A stretch of DNA of 64,000 nucleotides from CAIYTF01 sp963664845 (GTDB lineage Bacteria > Bacteroidota > Ignavibacteria > Ignavibacteriales > Ignavibacteriaceae), in the NCBI GenBank assembly GCA_963664845.1, contig OY761615.1:5518001-5582000 (forward strand), read 5' to 3'. Below, piece after piece: positions 26,368 to 35,033 of this stretch; position 1 is the first letter of the stretch; each line of letters opens with the position of its first letter. The translations under genes were made by a program, and so were the position numbers. The notes below the pieces were generated by a model, which searched no databases, was not told where the DNA came from, and saw nothing but the letters and a program-made list of their open reading frames with translations.

Positions 26368-27627
26368 ATGCGACTTTACAAATATCAGGCTGAGTATGCC
26401 AACAGCACAGAAACCTTTGATATAACCAATAAATCCCGGCAGATCGGATTTTCTTCCTGTGGCATAGCCTATAAGGCCGTTAAACGGTGTTACCACGAAG
26501 ATATTGATCAGCTGCTGGTTTCCTCCTCGCAGCGACAATCCAATAAACTGATGACCTATGTTGAAAAGTGGCTGCGGGTTTATGAAAAGCTCTGGGGAAT
26601 GAAACTGAAAAAGGATAATCAAACAGAAAAAGTATTTGACACCGGCAGGGCCATTTACTGTATGCCTTCAAAGCCGGAGACCATCCGGGGATTTCCGGGC
26701 GATGTGCGCTTAGATGAATTTGCCCTCCATCCGGAAGCGGACCGGATATTTGAAGCTTTGCTACCTTCCATTTCCTCAAATAAAAAATACCAGATATCCA
26801 TCTGCAGCACTCCACTTGGCCAAAGCAACATGTTTTACCGGATTTTCACAGACGAAAAACGCTTTCCGGACTTTAAAAGGACACAAATTGACTGCTATTC
26901 TGCGATAAAAATGGGTTGTAAACTCAATATCGAGGTAATAAAACGCAATTTTGACGAAGATTCCTTCAAACAGGAGTTTGAATGTCAGTTCATCGATGAG
27001 GCCACTTCTTACTTCCCGTATGACCTGATCCAGCGCTGCGTGGCAAGGGTGGAAACCGTTGTCGACGGCATCAACTTCATGGGCATAGACATTGGGCGAA
27101 AGAAGGATTTGACCTGCATTTACGTGGTAACTTTTTTTGAGGACAAATACTATTTCCGGCACATGGAAACCTGGCAGAATATGGAGTACGCTGCCCAGTT
27201 AAAGTTACTTTGCGACTCTATAAAAAAGCACGAGATAGCCCGCGGATACATAGACTCAACCGGTTTGGGGAATAACCTGGCGGAAGACTTAGCGAATGAA
27301 TTTAATTTCATTGAACCGGTGTGGTTCACCAATGACATTAAGCAAGACCTTGTACTGCGGGTTAAAACGTTGATGGAACAGAAGCGAATTGAGATACCGG
27401 ACGAACTGGATCTGATCAGCGACATCCACTCGATCAGGAAGAACGTTACTCCGAGCAATAATATAGTTTTCAGTGCTGACCGGAACGAGACTGGCCATGC
27501 TGACCGGTTTTGGGCTCTGGCGCTGGCGGTAGCAGCAGGGAATGAGGAAATGGAGTACGACAGGTATCCGATTGAAATTCTTACCAAACCTGCCTGGGAA
27601 GCGGAAAGAATGCTCAAAGGCTATTAG
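26368..27627 (+). CDS. Terminase large subunit (Mu gp28-like)
   Basis: This 419-residue packaging motor has an N-terminal ATPase with a divergent Walker A (NKSRQIGFSSCGIA near residue 30), a Walker B-like region around VRLDEFALHPEA and a coupling motif ISICSTPLGQSNMFYRIF. A C-terminal RNase H-like nuclease follows, with MGIDIGRKKDLTCIYV and YIDSTGLGNNLAEDLA. The overall pattern fits the Mu gp28 type. Its usual neighbours (small subunit and portal) are about 22 kb away on the opposite strand, beyond the cargo. Confidence 0.85.
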   Translation: MRLYKYQAEYANSTETFDITNKSRQIGFSSCGIAYKAVKRCYHEDIDQLLVSSSQRQSNKLMTYVEKWLRVYEKLWGMKLKKDNQTEKVFDTGRAIYCMPSKPETIRGFPGDVRLDEFALHPEADRIFEALLPSISSNKKYQISICSTPLGQSNMFYRIFTDEKRFPDFKRTQIDCYSAIKMGCKLNIEVIKRNFDEDSFKQEFECQFIDEATSYFPYDLIQRCVARVETVVDGINFMGIDIGRKKDLTCIYVVTFFEDKYYFRHMETWQNMEYAAQLKLLCDSIKKHEIARGYIDSTGLGNNLAEDLANEFNFIEPVWFTNDIKQDLVLRVKTLMEQKRIEIPDELDLISDIHSIRKNVTPSNNIVFSADRNETGHADRFWALALAVAAGNEEMEYDRYPIEILTKPAWEAERMLKGY

Positions 27628-27629
27628 CA

Positions 27630-27947
27630 ATGAAATGGTATGAAGAATTTGACTGGCGAATATGCGTAGATGAGGACACCGCGCTCCTGATAGAGATAGT
27701 CGGAATCAAAACGTTTATTGAATTACTTGAAAAGATGGAAGGAACAATGTTCCGTTTTGGCAAGAAACATTACTTCGAGTTGAAGAGGGAATTCGTCCGG
27801 CAGAAGTGCGGAAAATATAACCGTCTGGAAATGAAAAGGAAATTAGGGTGTTCTCAAAGTTTCATAACCAAGACTTTAAAAATGGCAAGATCGAAACGAA
27901 AGAACAGAATTTGTATTGTTCGCAGACGAACAAATTACTATTTTTGA
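27630..27947 (+). CDS. Mor/C-like transcription activator
   Basis: This 105-residue protein resembles the Mor family of Mu middle-promoter activators: an N-terminal dimerisation region (IEIVGIKTFIELLEKMEGTMFRFGKK) and a C-terminal HTH (NRLEMKRKLGCSQSFITKTLKMAR). It starts 2 bases after terL and is followed by a strong terminator. A late or middle gene activator is the simplest reading. Confidence 0.6.
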   Translation: MKWYEEFDWRICVDEDTALLIEIVGIKTFIELLEKMEGTMFRFGKKHYFELKREFVRQKCGKYNRLEMKRKLGCSQSFITKTLKMARSKRKNRICIVRRRTNYYF

Positions 27948-27996
27948 AGTGCCTCGTTTGCAGGTTTCTCCCCTGACCTGTAAACTAACAACAGCG

Positions 27997-28029
27997 GCCC
28001 GGTGTCCCCCCCAGCACCGGGCTTTTTTT
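27997..28029 (+). terminator. Strong intrinsic terminator after the Mor-like gene
   Basis: GCCCGGTG (27997-28004) pairs with CACCGGGC (28015-28022) and is followed by seven T. It closes the rightward early/terminase transcript and separates it from convergent minus-strand genes. Confidence 0.85.
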
Positions 28030-28035
28030 ATGGGC

Positions 28036-28251
28036 TCAATACTGAGAATTATAGAAATCCTCGTCTTGGAGAGCGGCTGCAAATTCCCGGCTGGCCTGTT
28101 CGCTGCATTTCGGGCAAAGTGCAGTCTTTGTGGCAGGATAGTAAAATATCCGGTCGCCTTTATTGATCTGCTGTCCGCAGGAACATTTTGAATTGAAACG
28201 CGCTGTCGTCCAATACGGATCACGGGAATACGTTTTGTGATAGTACTTCAT
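28036..28251 (-). CDS. Small zinc-binding hypothetical protein
   Basis: This 71-residue product has two CxC/CxxC knuckles (KCSCGQQINKGDRIFYYP and ALCPKCSE), consistent with a zinc ribbon. It is the last of three minus-strand genes after ArdC. An SD-like AAAGG precedes ATG 28251. The function is unknown. Confidence 0.6.
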   Translation of the reverse strand: MKYYHKTYSRDPYWTTARFNSKCSCGQQINKGDRIFYYPATKTALCPKCSEQASREFAAALQDEDFYNSQY

Positions 28252-28264
28252 GACTGAGACCTTT

Positions 28265-28486
28265 CTAAAGTTTATTTATGATTTTTATAATTGTTATTTC
28301 AGAAAAATTCCGTTCGGCCATATAATTGCAAATTGCAGGAATAACCGCCTCCGGGAATAGAGCACATTCCTGTATATCAAATGAAAAATCTGCGGCAATA
28401 AAATCTTCCTTTCCAAATAGCACAGACACGGTAAGGAATCCATAACCCTTTACATAAATTCCGAATTGTTTCTTCTGTCTTCTCAT
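28265..28486 (-). CDS. Small hypothetical protein
   Basis: This 73-residue protein has a basic N-terminus and no recognised domain. The AAGGAG SD before ATG 28486 and spacings of 13 and 27 bases to its neighbours support a real gene in an ardC-led minus-strand operon. Confidence 0.55.
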   Translation of the reverse strand: MRRQKKQFGIYVKGYGFLTVSVLFGKEDFIAADFSFDIQECALFPEAVIPAICNYMAERNFSEITIIKIINKL

Positions 28487-28513
28487 TATCTGCTCCTTTA
28501 GATTGAGCCGCCC

Positions 28514-29341
28514 TTATTGGACGGCCTCCGGTTGGGGAATTAAATAATTGACTGCTTTTTGTGCGGCAATGGCCGCGGACAGGATGAAAGAATTATCACC
28601 TTTCGCTTTTTTGAGCCAGGTTTCTAAATATGCACTGGAATTATCAAGAACGTTCTGGATGCCGCAAAGCCCGAGCAAATAACTTGCGCCTATCTCCGCA
28701 ATGAGTTCCTCAAAGGCATAGATTTCATCGCCCTTGGCAAGATGCCGGACACGGTTTAAGCGCTCCGGATGGCCTGACCAGTGGATCAGCTCATGGAACT
28801 GCGCCGCGAAATATTCTTCTTCGCATGTGAAATGCGAAACGTCTGGTGTTGAAATGAAATTTTCAGATTCCGAATAAAAACAGCGCTCCAAGTTCCTGCG
28901 GATATCGACCGCATTTTTTGCAACGATTTCGTTTAACAGATCGAGCGGAGCGGATAAAGTGGGCTGCGGGATCTCATAGCTTTCAAGATCTTCGAGGTTG
29001 AACACGTAAGAGAATTTCAGGTATGGGAAACGCTTCGTTTCGAGCTGGCCGGATGGCAGGACGTTGTCTATGTCCTGCAGCTTGTAGAAAGTAATCTGGC
29101 GGCCCTTAGAACCCGCTTTAATCCGCAATTTCTTAGACTGTGCCTGAAGAAAGGTAAGATAAAACGGATTTGAGACGGAATCCATGCAAAGCAGCAGGAA
29201 ATTTATTCCCTGGTAAATGTGCTTTGTGATATAATTGGCTGGCAGGCCGCCTTTCCAAGGCTGCCGCCAAAAGAGCTGGCCGTTCTCAAGATTCGAAAGA
29301 ATCCTGGTATTGATAGCATTATAGATATCGGACCTATTCAT
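28514..29341 (-). CDS. ArdC-like antirestriction/zincin protein
   Basis: The 275-residue protein has an N-terminal ssDNA-binding ArdC domain (SDIYNAINTRILSNLENG, then WRQPWKGGLPANYI and YQGINFLLL) and a C-terminal zincin metallopeptidase domain with HELIHWSGH (HExxH) and EELIAEIGASYL. This is the typical ArdC two-domain layout of plasmid and phage proteins that protect incoming DNA. The start is ATG 29341, preceded by an excellent SD (TAGGAGG); the frame open to 29632 is not coding. It lies at the left border of the defence cargo. Confidence 0.85.
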   Translation of the reverse strand: MNRSDIYNAINTRILSNLENGQLFWRQPWKGGLPANYITKHIYQGINFLLLCMDSVSNPFYLTFLQAQSKKLRIKAGSKGRQITFYKLQDIDNVLPSGQLETKRFPYLKFSYVFNLEDLESYEIPQPTLSAPLDLLNEIVAKNAVDIRRNLERCFYSESENFISTPDVSHFTCEEEYFAAQFHELIHWSGHPERLNRVRHLAKGDEIYAFEELIAEIGASYLLGLCGIQNVLDNSSAYLETWLKKAKGDNSFILSAAIAAQKAVNYLIPQPEAVQ

Positions 29342-30035
29342 AATAAAAAACCTCCTAAAAATTGAAAAAAGATTTGTGGACCTTTTCGCTTGAATTTTGA
29401 ACACATTCAACGCAGGGCCATTTGCGCCCGTGTTTACGCGGGTGTCGGATGTAAACCGGACTTTTCCAAGTTCGGGATGCTGTACAAAAAAATGCCCAGG
29501 CCTGAAATGGGCAGGAAAAAAGCCAAGACTGCTGACCACCGGTAGGCAAAAATCGGACAACACGAAAACGGGGAACACCGGAAGCACTACGGATAAAAAG
29601 CAGCTGAAAGCCTGCTTTGAAGTCGAGAACATCTACTGAAGAACTTTTCATTTTTTGGATCCTTTCTTTGAGATTGAAAAACAACATTCCCCCCACAAAA
29701 AAAATAAATGCGATTCCTCGCCCGACTAAAGGCAAGTTGAAAGAGAGCGCTGAATTCCATTAAAAGCCGCCGAGGGACGAGGCGACAATAAGGATAATAT
29801 TGGTGCTTTCTTTTGACTTGCTGCGATTGGAGGGCGTATATTTCAATGTGGGGGGGAATGTTAGGATTTCTTCTTATTGGGATTAATTCATTTTGATCTG
29901 TTTGGGGTGGTGGGTGGGGGATGGTCTGGGCTTGGTGCCTTAGCGTGGTTGCCGGAGAGAGTCGACGGAGTGAGCGGACGGAGCGGATCCTGGTCAGCCA
30001 GGAGAAGCGCAGGGAGCGGAATCGGAGGAGCGAAC

Positions 30036-30285
30036 GCAGGCAACGGCGCGTTTCGATGGGAAGCCAGGTATACGAGAGGCAGTGACGCCCCCTGCGTTTC
30101 TTGCAAGGATGGCACCCGCGACCGAGGCACGAGGGAGAGCAAGCCGACGCAGCACGCAGGGGGCGCCTCTGCCGTCAGCCAAGCAAACAAACAACTGATT
30201 AATACACGGTCTTTAACTGCCCGGATGTGAAGCGGAGGGCAGTATAACAACGAGCCAGGGCTTTGGCTGGCGAAGAAGTACAACT
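30036..30285 (+). repeat. Structured non-coding element, copy A
   Basis: Copy A contains GGCGCGTTTCGATGGGAAG, then GAGAGGCAG opening a long hairpin (CGCCCCCTGCG with CGCAGGGGGCG, closed by CTGCC), then GCCAG-GGCTTTGG-CTGGC (30254-30271) and GAAGAAGTACAA. The same modules occur in the same order in copy B with covarying stems. Confidence 0.5.
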
Positions 30286-31182
30286 AAACCAAGATAATGT
30301 CTTTAATGCTGAAATTTAACACGCTGAACTTAAACCGAAATACACTGCAAATTTGCAACTATAAGAACAGCCCGACCGGCGTAGCCGGGAGGGCACCGCA
30401 GGAAATGTCCGAATCAAGAGGGTGGAGGGCGGGGGATTTGGTGGGATGCCGGTTTGCCATATTCAGCAAAGGGAACGCAGATCATTTACTGAAGCGGATT
30501 TTTGGGAGCATGGCGCTTCTATTGAGATTAAGGCGGTTAGGGCAGGTTTACATAATAAGCCCTTTTGCGACCTATTCAATCAACCAAAACCATATAAAAT
30601 ATTGTTGCAAAAGACGTTATTATGTAAAGGAGGGGTTTGAACTTCACAGAGAGAGTGCGGCTGGGCGATGCATCGAGAACAGGGGGAGCACGACCGATTC
30701 AAACCCCGACTAACACCTGCCCGTTAAACCCGCCACAGATTAAATCGCGCCGTGCTCCCTTTAAAAGCCGCGACCGGATTAAAAACAAGCCACTGCTGCA
30801 TATACGATAGCAAACCGGCGGTCCGATCTCCTCCAGGGCACAGAGACTATCCCTTACAACTCGTACTTTCGTACTGTTCGCATCTTCGTAACCTCATACC
30901 ATTCGTACTAGGTACGAGGTAAGTACGATCTGGTACGAGGCAGAATTCGAAAATAAGATTAGAATGGCGGGTGCCTCGAAGAGTCACCCGCGGACAAATG
31001 GGAAAATGCCGGGCCCATTGGCAATAAAGCAGTTTTGTTGCCAACTGGCGATTTTGGCAGATTCGCCGAGTATCGAGGCGAAATATATTGTGACTCTACC
31101 CGGGGGCCTGCCTGGCATCCAAGCGGCCGGGTAGATAGTTTTTAGCGCGGTGACGGAGCTCCAAGCGGGATCGCGGGGCTGC

Positions 31183-31600
31183 GACACGGCGCGTTTCGAG
31201 GGAAGATTAAAATACGGGAGGCAGGGGTACTATCGGCACCGCTGCCGAAAGCGTTAAAAGAATGCAATAAGCTTTATGTAGCTCGTTATTCTGTTAAAAT
31301 ATGCTGGATTTCTTGACATATTATTCAGAGCATGCTAGGGAAACGGCGAAAAGTTAACATCTGTTGAGTGACCAGCATCTGGATCGTCATGTCGAAATAA
31401 TTGCAAAATTTCGACATGAAACTAGCCTCATGTCGGTAAAATTAAGAATTTCCGGTATGAGAATGACGGGCCGAGGCCGAATAAATAGAAAATAGGGCTA
31501 TTAGTTGAAAATTTTATAGATGGAAAGAAAACTGAGCGGATGCGGAGCGGGCGAAGTACAAAAACGAGCCGGGGCTCTGGCCGGCGAAGGAGGACAATAG
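31183..31600 (+). repeat. Structured non-coding element, copy B
   Basis: Copy B contains GGCGCGTTTCGAGGGAAG, then GGGAGGCAG opening a shorter hairpin closed by CTGCC, a spacer of about 300 bases, and GCCGG-GGCTCTGG-CCGGC (31568-31585) followed by GAAGGAGGACAA. Relative to copy A the last stem has A-T changed to G-C on both sides. Confidence 0.5.
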
Positions 31601-32068
31601 ATTTATTATAACGCAATTAAAGCCTCCATATTTGAGGATAATAGATTTAAGTAACGCTTCAACTGCTTTATCAACGCATTAGCAAAACATTTTCAAGAAA
31701 TTAATTTATTAGGAATTAGTAATTATTTTTATAAAATTTGCACTTATGTAAAAAGCAAGTTTTCCTAATAAGGAGATTGGACTAACTAATTTTTACTGGC
31801 ATGAAGATTTTTGGGTTAAAATTCCAACTGCAAATAACCCGAAAAGTTGTTAAAAGAGGTAAACTATCTTGATTTATGTTTTGACAAAAAAGACGGAAAT
31901 GTTGATAAAATAACATCTTTCGCATATTTACAATATGGTTACAGAGAAAATACTACTCAATTGAATATGTACCTTTTGCTTTTAGACATTCATTTCAAAG
32001 CAGCATAGCTCAAGTGAGATATTAAACTAGAAAAACGTTTTAGAGTCTAACTATATAAAGAAAAAAAG

Positions 32069-32126
32069 ATGAAAAAACATTCAAGAAATATATTTGTTGG
32101 GTTAATAATCGCCATAGCAATAATTG
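32069..32126 (+). pseudogene. 5' end of the SSF symporter gene, cut off by the IS4-type insertion
   Basis: ATG 32069 starts 19 codons (MKKHSRNIFVGLIIAIAII) and one base of the next. Removing the nested insertion and one copy of the 8-base target duplication AATAATTG joins this fragment in frame to 34999 onward, and so to the symporter ORF. The joined gene is 531 codons plus stop. The lost part is a basic N-terminus and one hydrophobic helix. Confidence 0.8.
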
Positions 32127-32147
32127 TTGGAGTTTCCCCAAAAATAA

Positions 32148-32334
32148 TCACTCTTTTTCCACCAGCGCTAAATAGAGTTCTATAGCGAAGAGCTTTTGGA
32201 TGGATTCCAGTAGTTTATAGAACAGAAACAGCGGTCGTTTTTTTCTTAAGAAGCTAAAATCTATAAGCCAAGTAAACAACATCTTCTGTCGTTTTTGCAG
32301 GTATTGCAAACAGTTCCACAGCGCAAGGATACTT
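32148..32334 (-). pseudogene. 3' part of the IS4-type transposase gene
   Basis: This minus-strand stretch encodes the last roughly 60 residues (LALWNCLQYLQKRQ and onward to ELYLALVEKE). It joins in frame to the 5' part at 33786 once the IS256-type element and one copy of GGATACTT are removed: 1120 + 179 bases = 433 codons including the stop. It is separated from its 5' part, so this transposase is disrupted. Confidence 0.82.
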
Positions 32335-32364
32335 GGGAGTGTAACATAGATTGTGTAAATGGTT

Positions 32365-32440
32365 AGTCCGCGGGTACTGCGGAACGGAACGATGCCGGAG
32401 CGTAGCGAAGGCGAGTGAAGTGCAGCAGTACCCGCGGACT
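32365..32440 (+). promoter_or_regulatory. Long hairpin in the IS256-type leader
   Basis: AGTCCGCGGGTACTGC (32365-32380) is perfectly repeated inverted at 32425-32440, leaving a 44-base loop. It lies between the left terminal repeat and the transposase start, where it could shield the transposase from read-through transcription. It is GC-rich compared with its surroundings. Confidence 0.5.
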
Positions 32441-32513
32441 CGAAAAAATTCGGCCTTGGATTTTGGGCCATTTTAATTCATTTTACCATTTAATAATTCT
32501 GGAGTATCACCCT

Positions 32514-33746
32514 ATGGAAAACCTCGACGAACTGTTCGAGCAGTTCAAAAAAGACCTCGGAAAAGCAAAAACCTACAACGACCTTATGGGCAAAGACGGC
32601 GCTATAAAAAAGCTCATGAAGGCCTCTATCGAGTCCATGCTGGAAGCTGAAATGACGGAACATCTCGGCTACGAAAAACACTCACCAGCCGGCAATAAAT
32701 CCGGTAACAGCCGGAATGGAAAATTCCCGAAGACCGTTACTGCCGATAACGGGCCCATTGATCTTGAAATTCCCCGGGACCGTAATGGTGAATTTGATCC
32801 TATTGTTGTTAAAAAACATGAGAGCAGATTAGGAAAAATCGAAGACCAAATCATTTCCATGTATGCCAGAGGCATGACTACCCGGGATATTCAGGCCCAG
32901 ATTGAAGACATCTATGGTGCCGATATAAGTCCGACTCTGGTTTCTCATATTACCGATAAAATTTATGGGCTGGCGAATGAATGGCAGAACCGTCCGCTGG
33001 AGGCTGTTTATCCTGTTGTCTTTTTTGATGCTATTCACTACAAGGTACGAGATGAAACTACCAAAAGAGTGGCTTCTAAAGCGGCTTATACGTGTCTGGG
33101 CCTGAATATTGAGGGAAGAAAAGACTTGCTTGGGTTATGGGTCGGCGAGGCCGAAGGAGCGGCATTCTGGCTCCTGGTAATGACCGAGTTGAAGAACCGT
33201 GGTATTAAGGAAATCTGTATAGCCTGTGTTGACGGATTAAAAGGCTTACCCAATACGATAAACACCGTATTCCCGAATACCGAGATACAGCTTTGCATCG
33301 TTCACCAGATCAGAAATTCCATGAAGTACGTGGGCTCTAAAGACCAGAAGGCATTTGCACGTGATCTGAAAACGGTGTATTCGGCTGCCACGGAAGAACT
33401 TGCTTTGCAGAACCTGCAGAGCGTTGAAGATGCTTGGGGTAAAAAATATATACTGGCCTTAAAATCATGGCGGTCAAACTGGGACAACCTTGCAGTTTTC
33501 TTCAAGTATCCCCAGGAAATCAGAACCATGATTTATACCACGAATGCAGTCGAAGCATTGCATCGACAGTTCAGAAAAGTTACCAAGGCGAAAACGCTTT
33601 TCCCCAATGATGATTCATTGAAAAAAATGTTGTACTTGGCTTATCGGGATATTGCTAAAAAATGGAACTTGCCAGTGAGAAACTGGTCTATTGTTATTGG
33701 ACATTTTTCTATTATGTTTGCTGAACAAATAGCAGGCTATTTGTAA
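32514..33746 (+). CDS. IS256 family transposase
   Basis: This 410-residue mutator-type DDE transposase has the family N-terminus (LMKASIESMLEAEMTEHLGY, SGNSRNGKFPKTV), VVFFDAIHYKVRD (first Asp region), IACVDGLKGLPNTI (second Asp) and YTTNAVEALHRQFRK (Glu region). Start ATG 32514 has an SD (GGAG); the frame is open to 32415 through the hairpin. It is full-length and probably active. Confidence 0.93.
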   Translation: MENLDELFEQFKKDLGKAKTYNDLMGKDGAIKKLMKASIESMLEAEMTEHLGYEKHSPAGNKSGNSRNGKFPKTVTADNGPIDLEIPRDRNGEFDPIVVKKHESRLGKIEDQIISMYARGMTTRDIQAQIEDIYGADISPTLVSHITDKIYGLANEWQNRPLEAVYPVVFFDAIHYKVRDETTKRVASKAAYTCLGLNIEGRKDLLGLWVGEAEGAAFWLLVMTELKNRGIKEICIACVDGLKGLPNTINTVFPNTEIQLCIVHQIRNSMKYVGSKDQKAFARDLKTVYSAATEELALQNLQSVEDAWGKKYILALKSWRSNWDNLAVFFKYPQEIRTMIYTTNAVEALHRQFRKVTKAKTLFPNDDSLKKMLYLAYRDIAKKWNLPVRNWSIVIGHFSIMFAEQIAGYL

Positions 33747-33785
33747 AGCTTTACTTGCCATTTACACAATCGTATTTACAGACTC

Positions 33786-34905
33786 GGATACTTATCTGAA
33801 TCAGCACGACCAGTTGCTGAAAAGCCTTATATGATTGTACCCTGATATCTTCAAGCGCTAACGCTTGCTTGACAAACCGAATCCCTTCTTCACAGCCCCA
33901 TCGTTTCCCATATAACTTTGCTATTGCTAAAGCGTCACGCAGTTTCCTGATGGGAACATTAGTATAAAAATAGCTTCGCTCGCCGGCTTTCTCTATCCCC
34001 TCAACAATAATTACTTGAAGAGGGATCGTTTCTTTTACCGTACTCCCATTCGGTACTACCTTTATTGTACAGTACCCGTATTTGATCTTTGTTTCTCTTT
34101 TTGCCCATTTCATCTTGCGTCCATTTTTCTGTAACATATAGTATTGATAAAACGGATATCTGCCAGGTAGTTCTGTTTTATTAACAATATCCTGTATCAG
34201 TTCCATATGCCCCCCTTCATTCATAACGCTCCGAACTTTATACCCGCGAATTATAAAGGATAAACGCATGCTGCTGAAAAAGGCAAAGTTCCAGCTGCTG
34301 TCAAATCCCCGATCCATTATCCAATGCCCAACCAATCCAAAAATAGTTACTATGTGTTCAACGGCATTTTTGATTTCGGTATTTATACTGGTAAAACCCT
34401 TGGCTTTTGTCGAAAACATATCCATATACAAAGGAATATGCTCCCCCTTGTTTTGGATTCCCTCGATAACAACACTCCAATAACCATCAACCAGTTTTCC
34501 TTCTGATCCGTCATGAACCTTGTCCATGCATTCAAACACATGACTGCCTTCTTTATTAATGTCCGTTAAATCAAGTGCAAAGACGGGCTCTTTCCCCAAA
34601 TAGCCACTGTGGTGGACTATTTGGTTTGCATTCGAACGGAGGAGGGTCGTTTGGAGTTCGCTGTGTAATTCATATCCCAATCGCTTCTCTATGCCATGGA
34701 ATGAGTGATTAGCCTTAAGGAGCGCTGATGCTATGCGGCTAAGAACTGAACTTCCGCTCAGAAGGATACCGCTGATCGCTTCTGCAATAAACCGACGTTT
34801 CGTCCCTTTTTGCCCTATACTGACTTTACTGCTGAAATCATGCAATAATCTTTGAAGTTGAATTACTATTTGTCTTGCAGGCAGTTTTTTTTTCCGCGCA
34901 ACCAT
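33786..34905 (-). pseudogene. 5' part of the IS4-type transposase gene
   Basis: This encodes about 373 residues of a DDE transposase: FALDLTDINK (first Asp), HWIMDRGFD (second Asp) and the Y-R-E-K signature YGKRWGCEEGIRFVKQ. The open frame runs through to 33751 only because the IS256 terminal repeat supplies a short new C-terminus. The natural C-terminus lies at 32148-32334. All catalytic residues remain upstream of the break, so the truncated protein might still fold. Confidence 0.85.
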
Positions 34906-35033
34906 TGCTTTTTCCTTTCATGGTAATTACGGAACTATAACTTATTGTTTTGCCTGTTTTTAGCAAATAGTATTTTTGGGGAAACTCGAAAATAATTGCA
35001 TGGGGTATATTTTTCTTCACAAAGCCAGAATTT

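Larger units (their letters stand above)
29342..32068. other. 2.7-kb mostly non-coding region with structured repeats
   Basis: No convincing gene is found. GC-rich blocks alternate with A+T-rich spacers. Two diverged copies of one structured element (see repeat entries) lie near 29.95-30.29 kb and 31.14-31.60 kb. Other structure: a long-range inverted repeat ACATTCCCCCCACA/TGTGGGGGGGAATGT (29683-29696, 29852-29866), a hairpin GGGAGCACG/CGTGCTCCC near 30684-30758, GTAC-centred palindromes near 30859-30944, and a dyad CATGTCGAAAT/ATTTCGACATG at 31389-31419. Open frames in the GC-rich part occur on both strands and lack coding character. Confidence 0.6.
32335..33785 (+). mobile_element. IS256-family insertion sequence
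   Basis: This 1451-base element has imperfect terminal repeats of about 28 bases (inner GATTGTGTAAATGG perfect) and a perfect 8-base target duplication GGATACTT (32327-32334 and 33786-33793). It is inserted in the transposase gene of the IS4-type element. Intact duplications indicate recent, undisturbed insertion. Confidence 0.92.
32127..34990 (-). mobile_element. IS4-type insertion sequence, interrupted by an IS256-type element
   Basis: Terminal inverted repeats of 20 bases with one mismatch lie at 32127-32146 and 34971-34990 (inner 17 bases perfect, GAGTTTCCCCAAAAATA). Both sides are flanked by AATAATTG (32119-32126 and 34991-34998), an 8-base target duplication. Without the inner element it is about 1.4 kb. 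It splits the symporter gene. Confidence 0.88.

Noticed and set aside
29877..30283. Overlapping open frames on both strands in the GC-rich block (117 and 131 residues)
   Set aside because: High GC removes stop codons by chance; the products are low-complexity, lack an SD and domains, and the DNA shows repeat and stem structure instead.
30297..30713. Open frames of 138 and 72 residues in the non-coding stretch
   Set aside because: Two different frames overlap with no coding bias and no recognised domain. The 72-residue one (30422-30640) could be a small protein, but nothing supports it beyond length.
32148..32471. A 107-residue minus-strand ORF
   Set aside because: Its C-terminal 62 residues are the tail of the IS4-type transposase; the N-terminal part is IS256 end sequence read through by chance.
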